Assembly (NCBI GenBank): GCA_964247055.1 | Contig: OZ176053.1 | Span: forward strand, 10,478,001-10,542,000 | Direction of reading: 5' to 3' | DNA length: 64,000 bases | Source: Paragordius varius | Lineage: Eukaryota; Nematomorpha | Part shown: piece by piece, positions 51,071 through 63,648 of the stretch | Layout: every line of letters begins with the position of its first letter | How positions within the stretch are numbered: the first letter of the stretch is position 1 | Made by a program: the position numbers and the translations under genes | The notes under the pieces: model-generated | What the model saw: the letters and a program-made list of their open reading frames with translations, nothing else | The model's database searches: none | What the model was told of the DNA's origin: nothing

Positions 51071-54000
51071 ATGTTAGTTTGCCGATTTACTAATGTATGT
51101 TAAAAATTATATTTTTAGAATTTGTTAAATAAAATAAGTTGTGCCGGATATGCTACCAAAGTTGCGTCTGTACCGGTAGTTTATTCCTAATATTTAGCAC
51201 AATGAATTGGAAACAAAAAGAACAGTAACCATGATTCCTGGGGATGGTGTTGGTCCAGATCTTATGGAATCTGTGAAAGATGTTTTTAAACATATTGGAG
51301 CGCCGATAACATTTGAAGAAATGCAACTAAGGTTAACACAGTGTTTTATCATAAAATTTGATTGAGAACGAAGATATATAAGGATTTATATTTTTTTCTA
51401 TGTACTTTATCATTTTGTTTATTTTTATCTTGATCCTAATGACAATCACTTAAATTTAATTTTATTGTAATTCCATTAAATAATATGTTGTTTTATATTT
51501 TAAACCATATTTCTTTATTTAACGAATAATTATGTCCTTTCGGATTTTGTAGTTTTTCTTTAATTTTGCTTAAACAAGAATCAGTTTAAATGAATTTTAT
51601 GATGCAATGATAAAAGCATTTAAAAACATTCATTTTTACTATTATAACTTTTTTGTTGCATAAGAAACATAAATATTTGGTTTTAGCGAAATAAACCCAT
51701 CGCGTCATGTTTCTTTCGATAATGTGTTGGAATCAATATTACGAAACCGTGTAGCAATAAAAGGCAATATTCGTTCATCACAGGGCATGTATCTGGATGA
51801 TATGCAAACTCTAAATATGAGAATGAGGTTTCCCCCCTAAATTTATTTTATGGTAGAAAAGCTTTGGATCTTTATGCAAACGTAGTTTGGATCAATAGTG
51901 TTCCGGGTCTTAAAACACGGCATGATGACCTCAATTTTGTCATTATACGTGAACAAACAGAAGGCGAATATAGTGCACTCGAACATGAAGTAAGTTGCTT
52001 GTCTTTTTAAATATAGAATAAGATAAAATTTTATGTGAATATATATTTTAGGGTTTTTTTAGTTCCTTAGGTTTTTACAAAGATAATATTACGCTCAATT
52101 CTTTTTACAATATGCTTTCACATAGGCTAGGCTTTACGAGATACTTAGCGTTAAAGGTTAAAAATGGGGCCTTTTTTTATAGTTTTACTATTCTTTGAAA
52201 CGTTTAATAGACTTTGCACTTTATATTTATGAATACAGTTCAATAATAATGGTATTTTTATAGAAATTTAATTTTAAAGTATTTGCGGATAGAAATCTAC
52301 CCTAAATGATAATTAGGAGTTGAGAGAGTAAACCGTATATTTTAACAAACGTTATGTAAAAAAGTGGGCATTATAAAAAATATAATACTGTTTGTTTTTT
52401 AGAGTGTTCCGGGTGTAGTTGAAAGTCTCAAGATTATAACTCGCGTTAAATCTAAACGGATTGCAAAATTTGCATTTGATTTTGCTGTCAAGTATGGTCG
52501 TAAAAAGGTAACTGCCGTTCATAAAGCCAACATTATGAAATTAGGTAATTTTTTGATGAGTTTTTTAAATATTTGATATTGCTTTTTTATGATATGAATT
52601 GGAATAAATTATGATAACATAAAAATCTAATAATCTTTCCCTGTCATGAAAATATCTGGGTTTTATCAAACTATCATATATATATATATATATTTAAATG
52701 CGATTAATTACGTTTTAGCCATTTTTTGAGCCCAAATAAGATACCGTTGTTTTACATAGATATATTTTTTTCATTTATTGTGGTGTACAGGGGATGGATT
52801 GTTCCTTAACTGTTGTCGTGAAATATCGGAACTGTATCCGTCGATTAAATTTACGGACACTATCGTAGATAATTGTTGCATGCAATTAGTTTCAAATCCT
52901 TGGCAATACGATGTGATGGTCATGCCCAATCTGTACGGAAATATAGTTGATAATTTAGCTGCTGGATTGGTTGGAGGGGCTGGCGTGGTCCCAGGCCAAA
53001 GTCATTCAGATTCTGTCGTTATATTTGAAACGGTATAATGAAAATATTAAATAATGTAATAGAGAATGTATGGTGAATTGGGTTGGGTAGGAAACCGGTT
53101 AGGAACTTTGGGTGTGATTGCTGAAAGATAAATTACAAAAATTTTCACAAAATTACCTAAATAATTTTTATGTAAATTATTAATTATCAGTGCAATTATT
53201 GTGTTAATGTTTTAACTGTAGGACCGGTTAGGAACCCTGAGTGTGATTGCTGAAAGATAAAAAATTTTCAAAAATTATCACACAAAATAGCCTAATAATT
53301 TTTATGTAAATTATAAATTATCAGTGCAATTATTGTGTTAATGTTTTAACTTAATCGTTTTTAAGTAAAAACATATATTATGCTTCTAGCCATAAATGAC
53401 TGCCTTTATAAGGGTCAAGACCGGTTAATGACGGGTCAAAAACCCTAAATGTATGGTTTGGCTTTTGTTATTATTATTATTCAAAGTGAAATTCTATTGC
53501 TTATATGTTATAATTTAGTAATATGTTTGTTTAAAACTTATTCCAAACCAATTATATTTTCATTACCACATAATTATAAATGGCTACGCCAATAATAAAA
53601 CAAAAAAAATGATTAAATTTTCAACTTACATAAAAAAATTGATATATCTAAAACTAGCGTTTCATTAAAGCCACAGCTGCAATAATTAAAGAAACTTAAG
53701 TTATTATTTATAAGTTAAATAGTTTTTTCTCATATTTTAGTTTGACTAATTTATATGTATTTCTAAATAATTAAATTTATAAAATTAATTAATATTCTCT
53801 GTCAAATGTAAAATTAAACAAAAATATACAAAAAAGTACACAATAAAAGCGTTAAATGATTTGAAAAATGACTGATTATTTTGTTTTGTATATATAAGGG
53901 AGCACGTCACCCTTTTGCCGAAGCTGTGGGAAAACACATTGCTAACCCGACCGCTATGCTTTGGTCTGCTTCCAATATGCTCGGTCACCTACAATTATTC

Positions 54001-54554
54001 AAATACCAAAAAGCCATCAAAGATGCCATGTTTAAGGTCATTAAGGATGGCAAAGTATTATAATAAAATTATATATATTATTGGATTTTTACGAATGAAT
54101 TACAAGATGAGAGATAGTAATATGAATAATAATTTGACAAATTAGTTAGTATAAAATACGAGTTAGGGAAAATTTTAGTTTGTTTTGAAACTTACTGTTT
54201 TTTTGGAAAAACTGCACTCCATTTTTTAAAAATTAAATAAGCTTTAAAATATGAATTCGTATTATAATAAACGGTAAATACTCTAAATAAATAATTTTAA
54301 AAAGAAATCCTTATGTAAAATTTATGAGCTCCACATGTTATTTTTCATGATACTAAACATTCTTTTCTAACTAACCATAAATTTTTTTACAAATTGTATA
54401 AAATTTGATTAAAAAAATTATTTTTTTGATAAAAAACAATAGGTTGACAATACCTTTTTTTATGTTTCGATTATAGGTTAGAACCCGAGATATGGGTGGA
54501 TATGCGCGGACAAAAGAATTTACGCAAGCCGTAATTAATGCTATTGAGATGTGA
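51071..54554 (+). CDS. IDH3B: Isocitrate dehydrogenase [NAD] beta subunit, mitochondrial
   Basis: Nine exons (51071-51094, 51119-51175, 51198-51331, 51687-51827, 51857-51989, 52403-52544, 52791-53032, 53899-54054, 54477-54554) give 368 aa; human is 385. It is a regulatory subunit of the matrix NAD-dependent isocitrate dehydrogenase (isocitrate to 2-oxoglutarate, TCA cycle). Signatures: '[14 protein letters not shown]', '[17 protein letters not shown]', '[18 protein letters not shown]', '[20 protein letters not shown]', '[20 protein letters not shown]', '[20 protein letters not shown]'. 'DNCCMQL' is typical of beta, not of catalytic alpha. Exons 1-3 read '[20 protein letters not shown]' onward, a plausible mitochondrial presequence. 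Introns 1, 2 and 4 are only 24, 22 and 29 nt; the rest are 246-866 nt. Intron 4 is required by homology. Introns 1-2 are inferred from frame and could be replaced by another 5' end. Confidence 0.95.
53091..53351 (+). repeat. 129-bp tandem duplication in IDH3B intron 7
   Basis: Two copies of a unit starting near 'CCGGTTAGGAAC' (53095 and 53224) and ending 'GTGTTAATGTTTTAACT' are diverged by scattered substitutions and small indels. A third 'GACCGGTTAATGACGGG' follows at about 53420. It may derive from a hAT-like subterminal repeat. Confidence 0.7.
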
Positions 54555-55584
54555 TCAATGCATTTTTATCATTTGGCATTCATTTAATGTTTTTTTTATG
54601 ATATATGGATAGTTACATTTATTTATCTGTGTGCTTTGATATGAATGCTTTACACAAAGATAGCTAGCTATAAATAAATTTATATATATCTTTATAATAT
54701 ATGGGAATTACATGTAAAAAATATTTAACAATTACGCTGAATTTAATTGAAAACCAACATATTCCTAGAAACTAGTATCACTCATTAGTCTGATTTAAAT
54801 ATGTCACTTGTAGTTTTAATTTATAATTGTGAAAATAATTATATAATGTTACTATTTCATAATTAATATGTTAGAAAATTACGTAAAGATAATCACCCTA
54901 AAGCTATTAAAAGAGAGATATATAATATTTTTGAAATAATGAATACATAATGAAATATTGTCGTAATATTTTTATCATAAGATAATTCGACATCTTATTT
55001 ATTCATACATTTATATATAATCTACATTTCGTTTGTTTAAACCGCCTTAATTTCTTATTTTTATTATGCAAGCTGTTTCGTATACCCCTAAGGGATTTAT
55101 GTAATTTTGAGCGATTTTATAACCCACAAGAGCTTGATTGAAGAGGAGACACTATATATTTCGGAGATTGCATCACAATATACAATCATATAATTAATTA
55201 ACATAATATAGTTACGAACAATGATATAACTATACTATAATTTTGATCTTTTTTCAAGGATGATTCGCCAATTATCTTAAAGCGCAAAAATTTTATTTCT
55301 AATACTTTATTTCGCCTTGTAATTTTTTTCCCTCTAAACTGATTTTTGTTGTAACCACACCAAACAACATAGCAAATGTCATCGCTAATTTACATAATTA
55401 ACGCATTAACATGACCATAAATATATTATCCATCCGACCAAAATCGTAAACAAACATAAAACAATTTTCGAATAATTTTTTATCAATACATGCACAACAA
55501 AAACTTTTAATTGATTTACAAAACCTGTAAAATTTGCTTTTCTTATTGGTTCTCAATTATACTCTCCTTTAATTACTATATAAA
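54555..55584. other. Intergenic gap between IDH3B and the transporter
   Basis: About 1 kb, AT-rich. It must hold the IDH3B terminator and the transporter promoter. A TATA-like 'CTATATAAA' touches the transporter ATG at 55585. Confidence 0.4.
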
Positions 55585-58500
55585 ATGTCTGCTAAACAAA
55601 GAAAACACAATGTAACTAATCCAATCGGCAACATTGACTCTAAAAGCTTGGAAGCCGCCCAATCTGTGGAAAATTCTCCTTCGTCTTTATCGATTCCGAA
55701 TTCCTCGAATGCTGTTAGCCTTGCAAAAACTATCACATTAACTGATGCCATAGCTTTGATAGTTGGAACACTCATAGGGTCTGGTATTTTCATAACACCA
55801 TCGGCTTGTTTAATTCAAAGTGGTAGTGTAGGAGCCTCCTTACTTGTTTGGCTCGTTTCGGGCCTTTTTTCTTTGTTGGGGGCGTTGAGTTTTGCCGAAC
55901 TGGGGACTACTATAACGCATAATGGTGGAGAATATTCTTACATACTTTCATCTTTTGGTCATTTACCAGCTTTCCTGTATTCCTGGGTCAATGTCTTGAT
56001 CATTCGACCCGTGATTATAGCAATTGTTATTCTAAGTTTTGGATATTATCTCTACCATCCACTGAGATTACTTTCACCCGGAATGCGCTACGCTGAAAGT
56101 TCCACGACGACGACTATAGAAGGTGCCAAAGGTGCAATGAATATGCTAATAACTTCTTGTACTCAATCTGGCTCCCAAACTATTATTCGGTTAATTGGAA
56201 TGTTAGGACTGGGTAAGAGTGTTAATATGTTTTAAAAAATTGGTAAAATCGTGCATATAATAGGGGATTCGCACCGAAACTGTTTTTGTATCGAATCCGT
56301 TTACTATTTTTATATTTATCCGGTGATATTTTTTAAAAAAACAATTTAAAAGGGAACGGTTCTGGTTACAAACTATGTTTGGTGTATGTCTTTGTGAATA
56401 ATTAAGATAGCCAATTAATTTTGATACAGTGGAAATAAAAAACAGAAAAAATATTAACCTAACTAAAAATACCGTTTATGAAAGATAAAAATATGTCAAT
56501 AATTTAATTACTATCACAGTATTTTGTATTATAGCCAAATTAGGTGTAAATTTAACAAATTACAGTGATCATGATTTGATACCGTTTGACTTAGTGTTTA
56601 AAAAGCTTTACGGCGTTTATACAACCTTATACATCAGTTGTCGACAAAAGGTGCACTACCCTTGGTCATCAATTAATTTAGGCATTAAAGTAAGATAATT
56701 ACTTAAAATCCGTTTATTTCACATGCTATAACCAGAGTCCAACATCCGGCCCTTCAAGATATTATGTACGGCCAGCAATCGTAAAATACCTAAATATAAA
56801 TTCTAGAATTTAACAAATTGCACACAGAATCTTAGTAAAATTGTTATTTGAACAAATTTTCTGAATAAATCATTCTAATTGGCGAGAAACTAGCATATAA
56901 ATAGTAGTTATATTTTTTGCGAATATTATCACAGTCTTATGTTAAATATCTAATAAAATATTTTTAATGCCCCTATATTTTGAAATGCGGCCTGCCGGTT
57001 TTTTCGAGCCAAAAATGCGGTCAGCGAAGCCATTTTGTGTTAGACAGCCCTGACTTAAACATAGTATTTGTTTTCACTTGTTTGCACAAAAAGAATTTAA
57101 ATACTCAACGCCATGGCGCATTGAATCAGACATTTGGGGAATGAGTCGGCTCTAGTGCATTTTCATTAATGACTGAAATATATCTTATGGCTCAAAAGTT
57201 AAAAGGGAGGACTCAATAAATTTTTATAACTTAAAAATGGGTAGAAAATATTTTATTATATATATGTGTGTAACAAAGATAGAATAATTAATTATTTTTT
57301 CATAAGCTTGTCAGCAGTCGAAAATTAGGGGAATTAAATATACCCTAATTATAAACATATAATTCGGCATAGCTAATTTTGGGAATAGTTTTTAATTTTT
57401 TAAAATACGAGAAAAACGAGTAATAATTAAGTTTTCTTGTTTTTAAGCCATTTGTATTTACTGTAATCTTGCAATATTTTGATGAAGTCTGGAAAAATGG
57501 CTCTAAAATTAAAAATTCTCGTAGTACATTCCTTAAAAATGTATATTAACTATATATTGGGCGGGAGTTGCATTCTAATTTTGATTTTGAGTAGGGCGTA
57601 TATAACTTAAAGCTTGGAAATTACTGCCAAACATTATTCAAAAATCTCAACTATCAAATGCTTTAATTTTATTTTTTGAAGGAATACTCTTATTCATCAA
57701 CTGTTTCAGTGTAAAATTCGCTACCCGGTTTCAAATTGTGTTAACATTCGCCAAAGTGTTTGCCCTACTTGTCATAATCCTGATTGGATTTTTGCAATTT
57801 TACAAAGGTAGGTCAGTTTAATCTCATTATTGTTTATATATATGAGTATGATTTTTAAAATAAAATAAATATATTAATTTTTTAAAAAAAATAAAAATAC
57901 ATAAATACGGACAAAAGGTAAAAATATTAGATATAATTTTTTAAATTTTAAAATTGCAAAGCATAAAATAGGAAGATGATTGGTAAAACAATTCATTAGG
58001 AATATAACATTTTATAATTCATCTATAAGTTCTAAAAAAGTATGGTTGTTTTTTTGAAAAAAATCATATTTGTCTTTATGTTTTAGGTTTTGTCTGTTAT
58101 CATTTTAAATTAATAAAAAATAAAAATTATTTCTAAGGATTATTTATAAAATTATATGTTAAGCGACACAATATATTATTATGTTACTCTAAATAATTTT
58201 TTCTGCCATATTTTGAACAGGAAAGTTTCAAAATTTCCATGATCCGTTCAAAGGTACAAAAAATATTAAATCATTATCCTTGGCATTTTACGCGGGTCTC
58301 TTCACTTACGGTGGATGGTAATATTTTATAATTTTTACTTGATTATTCACTACTTAAAAAAAGATTTTTATATAAATGATTTAATTTTTTTATACTCTTC
58401 CAGGCCTAATCTCAACAGCGTAACCGGGGAAATGAAAAATGTCAAACGCGACCTACCCCTCTCCATTATAATTGGGATTCCTATTGTCATTGTTATATAC

Positions 58501-59523
58501 ATTCTAACGAATGTCGCATATTTGACAGTTTTAACGCCAAAAGAATTGATAACGTCCACAGCAGTTGCTTTTGTAAATATATTTATACTTTAAGGCATCT
58601 TCTCTTTAAATTTGATTATTTATGTAGAAATATTTTTGCATTTTCTTTTAAGTTTTTACATAACTATGATCCTAATAATTTTTGATATATATTAGGATTT
58701 TTCAGCTCAGATAAACCCGTACCTTGCATTAATCATGCCAATTTTTGTGGCATTCTCTGCATTTGGGAGCGCTAACGCCCTTCTTTTTACTACTGGAAGG
58801 TAGGATGATTAATTATTATAAATACAACCTTTATTACTAAAGTCAAAGTTGTTTTTTTGCTTAAATCCTATTTTTGGACTGATAATTACTTAAAATCTTT
58901 TATTTGGATTTATTTTAAAATATGTGGTATAGCTATATATATGTATATATATATATATATATATTATTTGCACTTCCAGTTGGTCCTTGAACAGTTCAAG
59001 TTGGTCATTGAACACTTTTGGTCGTTAAAATTTTTAAATTTTAAAATAACCATAATTTTTGCGTTTATTTTTTATTTTATATTTTTTAACCTAATTTTCT
59101 TTATTTGTTATAAATTTATTCATTAAAAAATAAAAAATTTTATTCAAAAACCACTTTTTATTTCAAACTTATTTTTTATTTAACAAAATTATATTAACTT
59201 TTAAATATTTTCAATAAAAAAAATGTAATTATAACCCATAAAACTTATATATATTTTAATTTGAAATCTTATAAATATCCAAAATAATTTTTAGATATTA
59301 ATAAATATATACGGTTTCTCAATGATTAAAAGTTATTGTTTTAAAATTTATGCTAAATAATAAAAATAGGTTAAAAACGATAAAATAGATGAATAATATA
59401 CGATTTGATTGATAAAAGTTAAAAACAAAACAAAAAAGTCAAGCAAACTTGAAGTGTTCAAGAACCAACTTTAAGTGTTTAAGGACCAACATGAAGTGTT
59501 CAAGGACACTCTTGAAGTGCAAA

Positions 59524-59573
<50 letters not shown>

Positions 59574-61096
59574 TAATTTTTTAATTCCCTTATTAGAATA
59601 TTTTTGATGAGCGCCAGTAATGCACATTTACCGCTTTATTTTGCCATGATACATATTGATCGTCTAACACCCATTCCATCTATTATCATACAGGTTTATT
59701 TCTAATTTCCTTTTTGCATAAATGGTGTTTTTGGGTTCAAAAATTTTTTTGATTGATTATATCAAACATAAATGTTTTAGGTATCAATTAAACTAAGAGA
59801 AAAAGTAGGTTATATTGATCAAACAAATTTTTTTGACACAACCTTAAAGCAGTTTTTTCTGAATTTCTAATCATACATTTTTATGTAGGGATTGATATCC
59901 TTAATCTACATTTTCACGCAAGAGATTAACGTTTTGATCAATTTTATGAGCTTTATGTCCTACTTCTTTACTACCATGTGTGTCGTTGGTTTACTCTACC
60001 TTCGATGGAAATATCCCCAATTGTCCAGACCTATTCGAGTAATTATCTAAGGCAGAGGTGTTCAACACGCGGTCCTCCAAACTATTTTCTTGGCCCGCGA
60101 GAAATTTCAAATCAAATTTTTAGGGAATCTAAGAAATTATTTTTTTTAACAATTTTTTTTTGATAAATATTTCCGAATTTTGGCATGAACTAGCGAAAAA
60201 TGGTAAAATATATAGTTGTTTTTACAGTTTTATGTCTAAAATCTAATATAATATCAGTTAATGCCCATTAGTTTCCCAAATGGTGCCCGCGAAGCCATTT
60301 ATGTTGGACACCTCTGATCTAAGGCATTTACAATGATAATATATGACTTCTATTGAATAAATTTAAATGTTCTGTTATATAGTTTCCTATATTAATACAC
60401 ATCACATTCATCGCCGTTTCGATTTTTGTTTTGGTGACTTCACTTGTTTCCTCATACCGCGACATTGGAATGGGATTGATTGTTATGGTGTCGGGTAAGT
60501 ACACAACTCTTAGAATCATTTTTTACAATATAGTAGCACTCTTCTCCTAATATTTATATATAACACCTCAAATTCACCGTTGAACAATTCAAATTTACGT
60601 TTAAAAATTTAAATTCACCTGAAAATGAATATGTTTTTGGATATCAAAATTATATTTGTTAATATTTTTTAAGAATAAAACCACGTTTATTAAGATAATA
60701 ATAAACTATGCCATGTGGCAATATTTCATTTAATGATTAGCCTGAAAACCCATGATTTATTTTTGGGTGATTATGAAACGGGGTGAATTTGAATTGTTTA
60801 AGGGTGAAAGCCATCTATCTATATACATATATCATTATAGGTATACCCGTTTACTATGCGATAATTGACAAAAAGCTGACACCTAAATCCATTACTACAT
60901 TGATTGGTTAGTGTTTTTCGACTTTTAAAAATATGCTATCTATAAAAATAATTTTTACTTTATTTTTTATATAGATAAGATAACAGTCAAATTACAATAC
61001 ATAACATATGTAGTCCTTCCTGATTTTGAAGATATCAAAACATTGGAAGAACAAAATTCTTCTTTACAATTGGCTGAAGAAGCAAGCAAATTGTGA
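55585..61096 (+). CDS. SLC7-family (LAT-type) amino-acid transporter
   Basis: Ten exons (55585-56212, 57682-57807, 58221-58317, 58404-58572, 58696-58799, 59597-59693, 59889-60038, 60383-60494, 60841-60906, 60975-61096) join in frame to 556 aa. It is an APC-superfamily carrier with about 12 membrane helices. 'LIGSGIFITP' (residues 64-73) is the TM1 substrate-binding loop. 'GALSFAELGTTITHNGGEYS' is TM2-3, 'SWVNVLIIRP' is TM3, 'FTYGGWPNLNSVTGEMKN' is TM6, and 'PLSIIIGIPIVIVIYILTNV' and 'AFSAFGSANALLFTTGR' follow. These match light chains of heteromeric transporters (LAT1/2, y+LAT, xCT, b0,+AT), which exchange neutral or cationic amino acids. I cannot assign the substrate. Odd: the TM3-TM4 loop around 'YHPLRLLSPGMRYAESS' lacks the Cys that normally bonds to the SLC3 heavy chain, so it may work alone. 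The first 45 residues are polar and cytosolic. Confidence 0.92.
56733..57052. mobile_element. hAT-type MITE in transporter intron 1
   Basis: The left end CAGAGTCCAACATCCGGCCC and right end 'GTGTTAGACAGCCCTG' are imperfect inverted repeats. 'GCGAAGCCATTTTGTGTTAG' near the right end is shared with the 60053-60316 element. Flanking octamers GCTATAAC and ACTTAAAC match at only 5 of 8, so the element is old or the borders are approximate. Confidence 0.5.
58035..58130 (+). mobile_element. Mariner-type MITE end fragment (family B), intron 2
   Basis: 'AAAAAGTATGGTTGTTTTTTTG' region followed by 'TTTGTCTTTATGTTTTAGGTTTTGTC' order matches the right arm of the full copy at 20627-20918. Only one arm is present. 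Confidence 0.5.
58931..59570. repeat. Fold-back repeat bounded by TA microsatellites, intron 5
   Basis: Left: a TA run, then 'TTTGCACTTCCAGTTGGTCC', with the motif TTGGTC(C/A)TTGAAC repeated in tandem to about 59015. Right: the inverted counterpart at 59445-59525 ('GAAGTGTTCAAGGACCAAC' variants, ending GAAGTGCAAATGA), then a 45-bp TA run (59526-59570). The intervening 430 bp is AT-rich and non-coding. It looks like a fold-back element whose ends carry, or landed in, TA repeats. Confidence 0.6.
60053..60316. mobile_element. hAT MITE with perfect 8-bp duplication, intron 7
   Basis: 264 bp with ends CAGAGGTGTTCAACAC and 'ATGTTGGACACCTCTG' (inverted repeats), flanked by identical octamers ATCTAAGG (60045-60052 and 60317-60324). 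The subterminal 'GCGGTCC' and 'GCCCGCGAAGCCATTTATG' are typical of this hAT group. It sits 15 bp inside the intron from the exon 7 donor. Probably a fairly recent insertion. Confidence 0.85.
60566..60810. mobile_element. Palindromic MITE, family C, copy 3, intron 8
   Basis: The left end 'CTCAAATTCACCGTTGAACA' is mirrored by 'GGGTGAATTTGAATTGTTTA' near 60780. The internal 'AATAATAAACTATGCCAT' is shared with the copy at 14744-14972. Confidence 0.6.
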
Positions 61097-63648
61097 TAAA
61101 TTTACATATAAACATTTTTTATGTACAAGTAGATGTATAGTTGTTCAAATAAATTTAGATATATATAATTGATAAAATGGTTTTGTATGGATATATAACA
61201 AAATACAGTTATAATTGTTGATGCATAATAAATTCTTTAAAAAATAGCTGTTTTAGGTTTAACCAGGTAAATGTAAAACGAGTTTTATAAACGTATTTGA
61301 CCTTCTTAAATAGCCTTTTAATTAGATAAACGCCTTTCGAGTGCTTCAAGAATAGGCAAAATTTTAATATCCATAATAATTGGATACAAGCTTTAATAGA
61401 AAATGTATAATGATTGAAAAAATTATTGCAATTTTATGCTTTTAACGCTGGAGTTGAGCCGTCCTTGAAATAATTCGGTGATCTATTAAAATTTTATTGT
61501 ATTTTGCATGATAATTTATTTTAATTAATAATGGAATTAAATTCAGCAATAATCGAGTTTATTTACATTTCAATTACCACAAGTAATCTTTGTCAAATGT
61601 AAAAATAAAACTAATATAACTAAAAATAATTTGGATGTTTTCAACGTAATTTTATTTTTTAATAACGATGATATTGGATTCAAAGACCTAAATTATCTGA
61701 TTTGTAAGGCGCAATATTCCGTTTTTTTTAAAAATAATATAAAATTGTAAACAATATTCCGGCAAATATTTTTATTTTTAATTAAATAGCTTAAAAACTG
61801 GTTGCCATAAATTGGAAACTAGTTAACTATTTCATCCCTTGAACATTTTAAAATCAACCCATAAACATTTAAAACCCTTACGGCATCGAATTCATTATTA
61901 AACATTTATAAATGCTGTAAAATAACTAATTACCCTTTGTTTTAAAATTTATCATTTTAATTTTTTAAATATAATAAAAATAAGAAGGCCCCAAAAATAC
62001 CTTTTAGATATTTTTGTGATAAAATTTTTCAACTAACAAACTAGAGTGGAAAAACAAAAAAATTGGTAATTATTTCAAAAAATGTTTGAATTCCAATTGC
62101 GATTTCAACCTCACCAAATATAATTTACTTCACAGTGTGAAAAAATGAGGGTTACTTTCATATTCAAGAAAGCTACTGCTAAAGTTTTATATGCAATCAA
62201 ATTTCTTTTGCGTTGCACCGCTAACTTTGGAAAATTTGAAACGAGGAAATGAGCAAATCCAAAATTTATGATAATTTAATAAAACTAACTCAAAATTTCA
62301 TATTATATAAATATTTAAATATTGATAAATGGAAATTGCTTGATCACTTATATAGTTCAAATAGTGTTTAAAAATTACAGTATTTTATTTTTTTTAAAAA
62401 AATAGCCATTTAAACTTAACATTAGCGAAAAAACCGGTAAAAATGCATTCCGGTCTCTATATTAAAGAAAAGAAATGCATTAAAATATGACAAAATTAAT
62501 TAAAAAAATTACAAAAAGAATGTTTGAACAACCGGTTATTTAACCAGGTTAGTTTATAAACAGATTATGGTTGCTTGATTACACTAGACCACAAATTTTT
62601 TCGTCACTCGAGTTTTATGCATTTTCTGATATTTATTATCATTTTAACAGTAAATCTGAGATAAAAATTATAATTCCATCTAAGATATTTGTATAATTTG
62701 TTTTTTATGATTATGCGCCCTCTTTATAAATTTACTAAAAAAAATGTTTTTCCTTGAAAATATACAACAAATGCCCATTTGTAATATATCATTCGAAAGT
62801 GTATTATAAACTCTATAAAACGCATACAAATATGTTTTACATCATAATTAATATTGGAGAAAGTGAAAAACCGGCGAAGCGAGAGCGTTTTTGTCAAAAA
62901 ATATATTTTTACTACCAATGGATGAAAATAACTCAAACTTTGTATAGATGGCAATGAATGTCGAAACACTAATTTATTGCTTTTATATCATTCAAAACAG
63001 CCATTTTTAATTTTGTGTTTTTTAAAAAATACCATCCCATTTATATTAATTATTTTCTTTGGAAAGCTTATAATTTCAAAATTTTAAAGACTACAAATAC
63101 AATTTATGGTATATTAGTGTTATAGCCATAATGTAATAAATTTATAGTAATAACTCTGCATTTTACTATCCAGTAGGTAAAATAATTATGATAATAATAA
63201 TTTTAAAGCAAACCAAAAGCTTTAAAAATTTTTCAAAATAAAATACTAATGTAATCGTAATATTTATATTAAAATAATTTACATGATTTTTAAATTAGTT
63301 TGTCTATGCAAATTTTTGACTTAAAAATTTTGACCATATAAAGCAAATAACTTTTACATCAGGTTGACTAAATGACTTATTACCATTCAAAAGATTCAAC
63401 TTTTTGCGCTCTTTCGAATGATGGCTCTATCTGAAACTTTTAATTTAATAATTTTGAATTTAATGTTAAATCGGGCCCAAATATTTTAAATAGTAATAAT
63501 ATAAAATTCTTAGGTTTTAAACCATTTTTTTTCAGATAAACTTATTGCCTTAATGAAATAAATTTTAAATTCACAAGAATGGCACTTTAAAAAAGCCAAA
63601 ATTTATTGCCTATTGTAATGTTACAAACAGGTTGATGGATGGATAATT
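61097..63648. other. Intergenic DNA downstream of the transporter
   Basis: AT-rich. A weak family-C-like fragment lies near 61835-61875. The opposed ORFs at 62724-62969 (-) and 62754-62957 (+) overlap and match nothing. No gene or RNA was recognised. Confidence 0.45.

Noticed and set aside
59978-60163. 61-codon ORF over transporter exon 7
   Set aside because: Wrong frame relative to the transporter, and runs into the hAT MITE.
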